From Membranipora membranacea (Eukaryota > Bryozoa > Gymnolaemata > Cheilostomatida > Membraniporidae), in NCBI GenBank assembly GCA_914767715.1, contig OU612065.1, forward strand, positions 6,264,001 to 6,328,000: a stretch of DNA of 64,000 nucleotides. The letters run 5' to 3'. The first letter of the stretch is position 1. Every line of letters begins with the position of its first letter. Positions 62,400 through 64,000 of the stretch are shown piece by piece. The translations under genes were made by a program, and so were the position numbers. The notes beneath the pieces were generated by a model. The model was given only the letters and a program-made list of their open reading frames with translations, was not told the DNA's origin and searched no databases.

Positions 62400-63905
62400 T
62401 TCTAAATCTTGATTGAAACAGCCCAGGGACTCATTCAATATGTTGAGTGAGTTGTCCCCTCTTTCATCAAAACAACCAAATCTATGTCATCCTAAGTAGT
62501 GTTATTTTACATAGATTTGGGGACTTAGTCTTCTCGGCTTGCTTTCTTCTCCGACGAACGAACCGCAGTATCAAACATATCAAACACAGTCTGAATCTGT
62601 GATTTACTGCAATTAATTCTATTAATTCTTATGTATATGTAGTAAGTCAAGCTCAGGGGTTTGGGGGTTTCCAGCCTGTCTCACTATCAAGGTGGATAGG
62701 GGGTGTCGCGGGCTGCGAGGGGAACTGATCCAATGCCTATATGGCACATATAAAATATTTTTACAGCAATACATTGAGGTTTACATTCATTCGAAAGCTT
62801 GTAGTGCTTGATTAATACAGAGAGTTGGTCCCTGATTAATACAGACGAGAAGCGCCAAATCGGTTTTTTATGAGTGAGTTGTCCCCTCTTTGAACAAAAC
62901 ACCCAAATCTATGTTATCCTACGTTGTGTTATTTTACATAGAATTGATGACTTAGTCTACTTGGCTTGCTTTTTCTCCAGATAAAGTGTACAGCAGTTTC
63001 AAACATATCAAAAATATCGAACACGGTCTGAATATGTTATTGACAGCAATTAAATGTATTAATTCTTATCTATGCGTCGTGAGTCAAGCTCAGGGGTTTG
63101 GGGGTTTCCATCTGATGTCATCGAGGAGGATACGGAGTGTCGCGGGTTGTAAGGGAAACTGATACAATACCTCAATGGTACATAAAACATTAATTTTACA
63201 GCAATACATTGAGGTTTACATTCATTCAAAAGGTTGTAGTGCTTGATTAATACAGAGAGTTGGTCCCTGATTAATACAGACGAGAAGCGCCAAATCGGTT
63301 TTTGTATGAGTGAGTTGTCCCCTCTTTGAACAAAACACCCAAATCTATGTTATCCTACGTTGTGTTATTTTACATAGAATTGATGACTTAGTCTACTTGG
63401 CTTGCTTTTTCTCCAGATAAAGTGTACAGCAGTTGCAAACATATCAAAAATATCGAACACGGTCTGAATATGTTATTGACAGCAATTAAATGTATTAATT
63501 CTTATCTATGCGTCGTGAGTCAAGCTCAGGGGTTTGGGGTTTCCAACTGATGTCATCGAGGAGGATACGGAGTGTCGCGGGTTGTAAGGGAAACTGATAC
63601 AATACCTCAATGGTACATAAAACATTAATTTTACAGCAATACCTTGAGGTTTACATTCATTCAAAAGGTTGTAGTTCTTGATTAATACAGAAAGTTGGTC
63701 CCCGATTAATACAGACACGAAGCGCCAAATCGATTTTTTTATGAGCGAGTTGTCCCCTCTTTGAACAAAACAACCAAATCTATGTCATCCTACGTAGATC
63801 TATTTTACATAGATTTGAGGACTTAGTCTACTTGGCTTGCTTTTTTGCAATGATGAACGGGCAGTGTTACTAAAAAATCATTATCGTATTAATTCTTATG
63901 CATGT
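62400..63905. repeat. Tandem repeat array, unit about 430 bp
   Basis: The marker GTCCCCTCTTTCATC or GTCCCCTCTTTGAAC occurs at 62454, 62881, 63317 and 63752, spacing the units by 427, 436 and 435 bp. Units two and three are nearly identical; the first and the last partial unit are more diverged. Each unit carries ACATAGATTT/AAATCTATGT inverted words, AGCTCAGGGGTTTGGGG, and GATTAATACAGA doublets. No protein frame is conserved. It may continue past the window, or end near 63905. Confidence 0.85.
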
Positions 63906-64000
63906 GTACAAAATGATGTAGTGTGTCTAACCAAAGAATTTTAATGATTGCAACTAGTGTCAACAGCGAGAATGGAATGTGCCATGAATAGTATTTGAAT

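Noticed and set aside
62400-63905. CRISPR-like repeats
   Set aside because: The units are about 430 bp, imperfect, and in an animal genome with introns; there are no short repeats with unique spacers.

Overview
The window is animal nuclear DNA. Seven multi-exon genes can be assembled from splice sites and reading phase, with 53 introns: 52 are GT-AG and one is GC-AG. Several products exist only in animals or are typical of them: a rhotekin with HR1, anillin-homology and PH domains, a CUB/Sushi receptor, and an LRR-LRRCT protein fused to a trypsin-fold domain. The sequence is AT-rich, introns are short to moderate, and many short palindromic repeats, a CR1/L2-like LINE, a Ty3/gypsy element and a MULE are present. 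This suits a marine invertebrate. A sponge or another early-branching animal is my best guess, but that is inference and no marker here proves it.

Layout. 193-5742 (+): secreted protein of 21 leucine-rich repeats ending in a serine-protease-like domain without catalytic His or Ser. 6702-8478 (-): TRAPPC2L, five exons, with a tRNA-like MITE in intron 2. 8479-12739: no gene, several inverted-repeat elements. 12740-20540 (+): TTC4, ten exons, with a broken CR1/L2-like LINE and a nested foldback repeat in its second intron. 22071-28074 (+): single-pass receptor with two CUB-like and two Sushi domains and a tyrosine-rich tail. 30011-35868 (-): Ty3/gypsy LTR retrotransposon with a 5-bp target duplication and an extra ORF after integrase. 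37347-38603 (+): MYG1, two exons. 39748-54504 (-): rhotekin-like gene, 13 exons over about 15 kb, with a LINE fragment in its first intron. 55443-59692 (-): RPUSD2 pseudouridine synthase, ten exons. 59717-59950 (-): unrecognised 77-codon ORF. 60803-62005: deleted MULE with a 10-bp target duplication. About 62400-63900: tandem array with a unit near 430 bp.

The cellular genes are mostly unrelated housekeeping functions: vesicle tethering, Hsp90 co-chaperone, mitochondrial/nuclear RNA processing, Rho signalling and RNA modification. I see no operon or pathway that joins them. The most unusual parts are the LRR-pseudoprotease fusion, the CUB/Sushi receptor, the accessory ORF of the LTR element, and the nested or chimeric small mobile elements.
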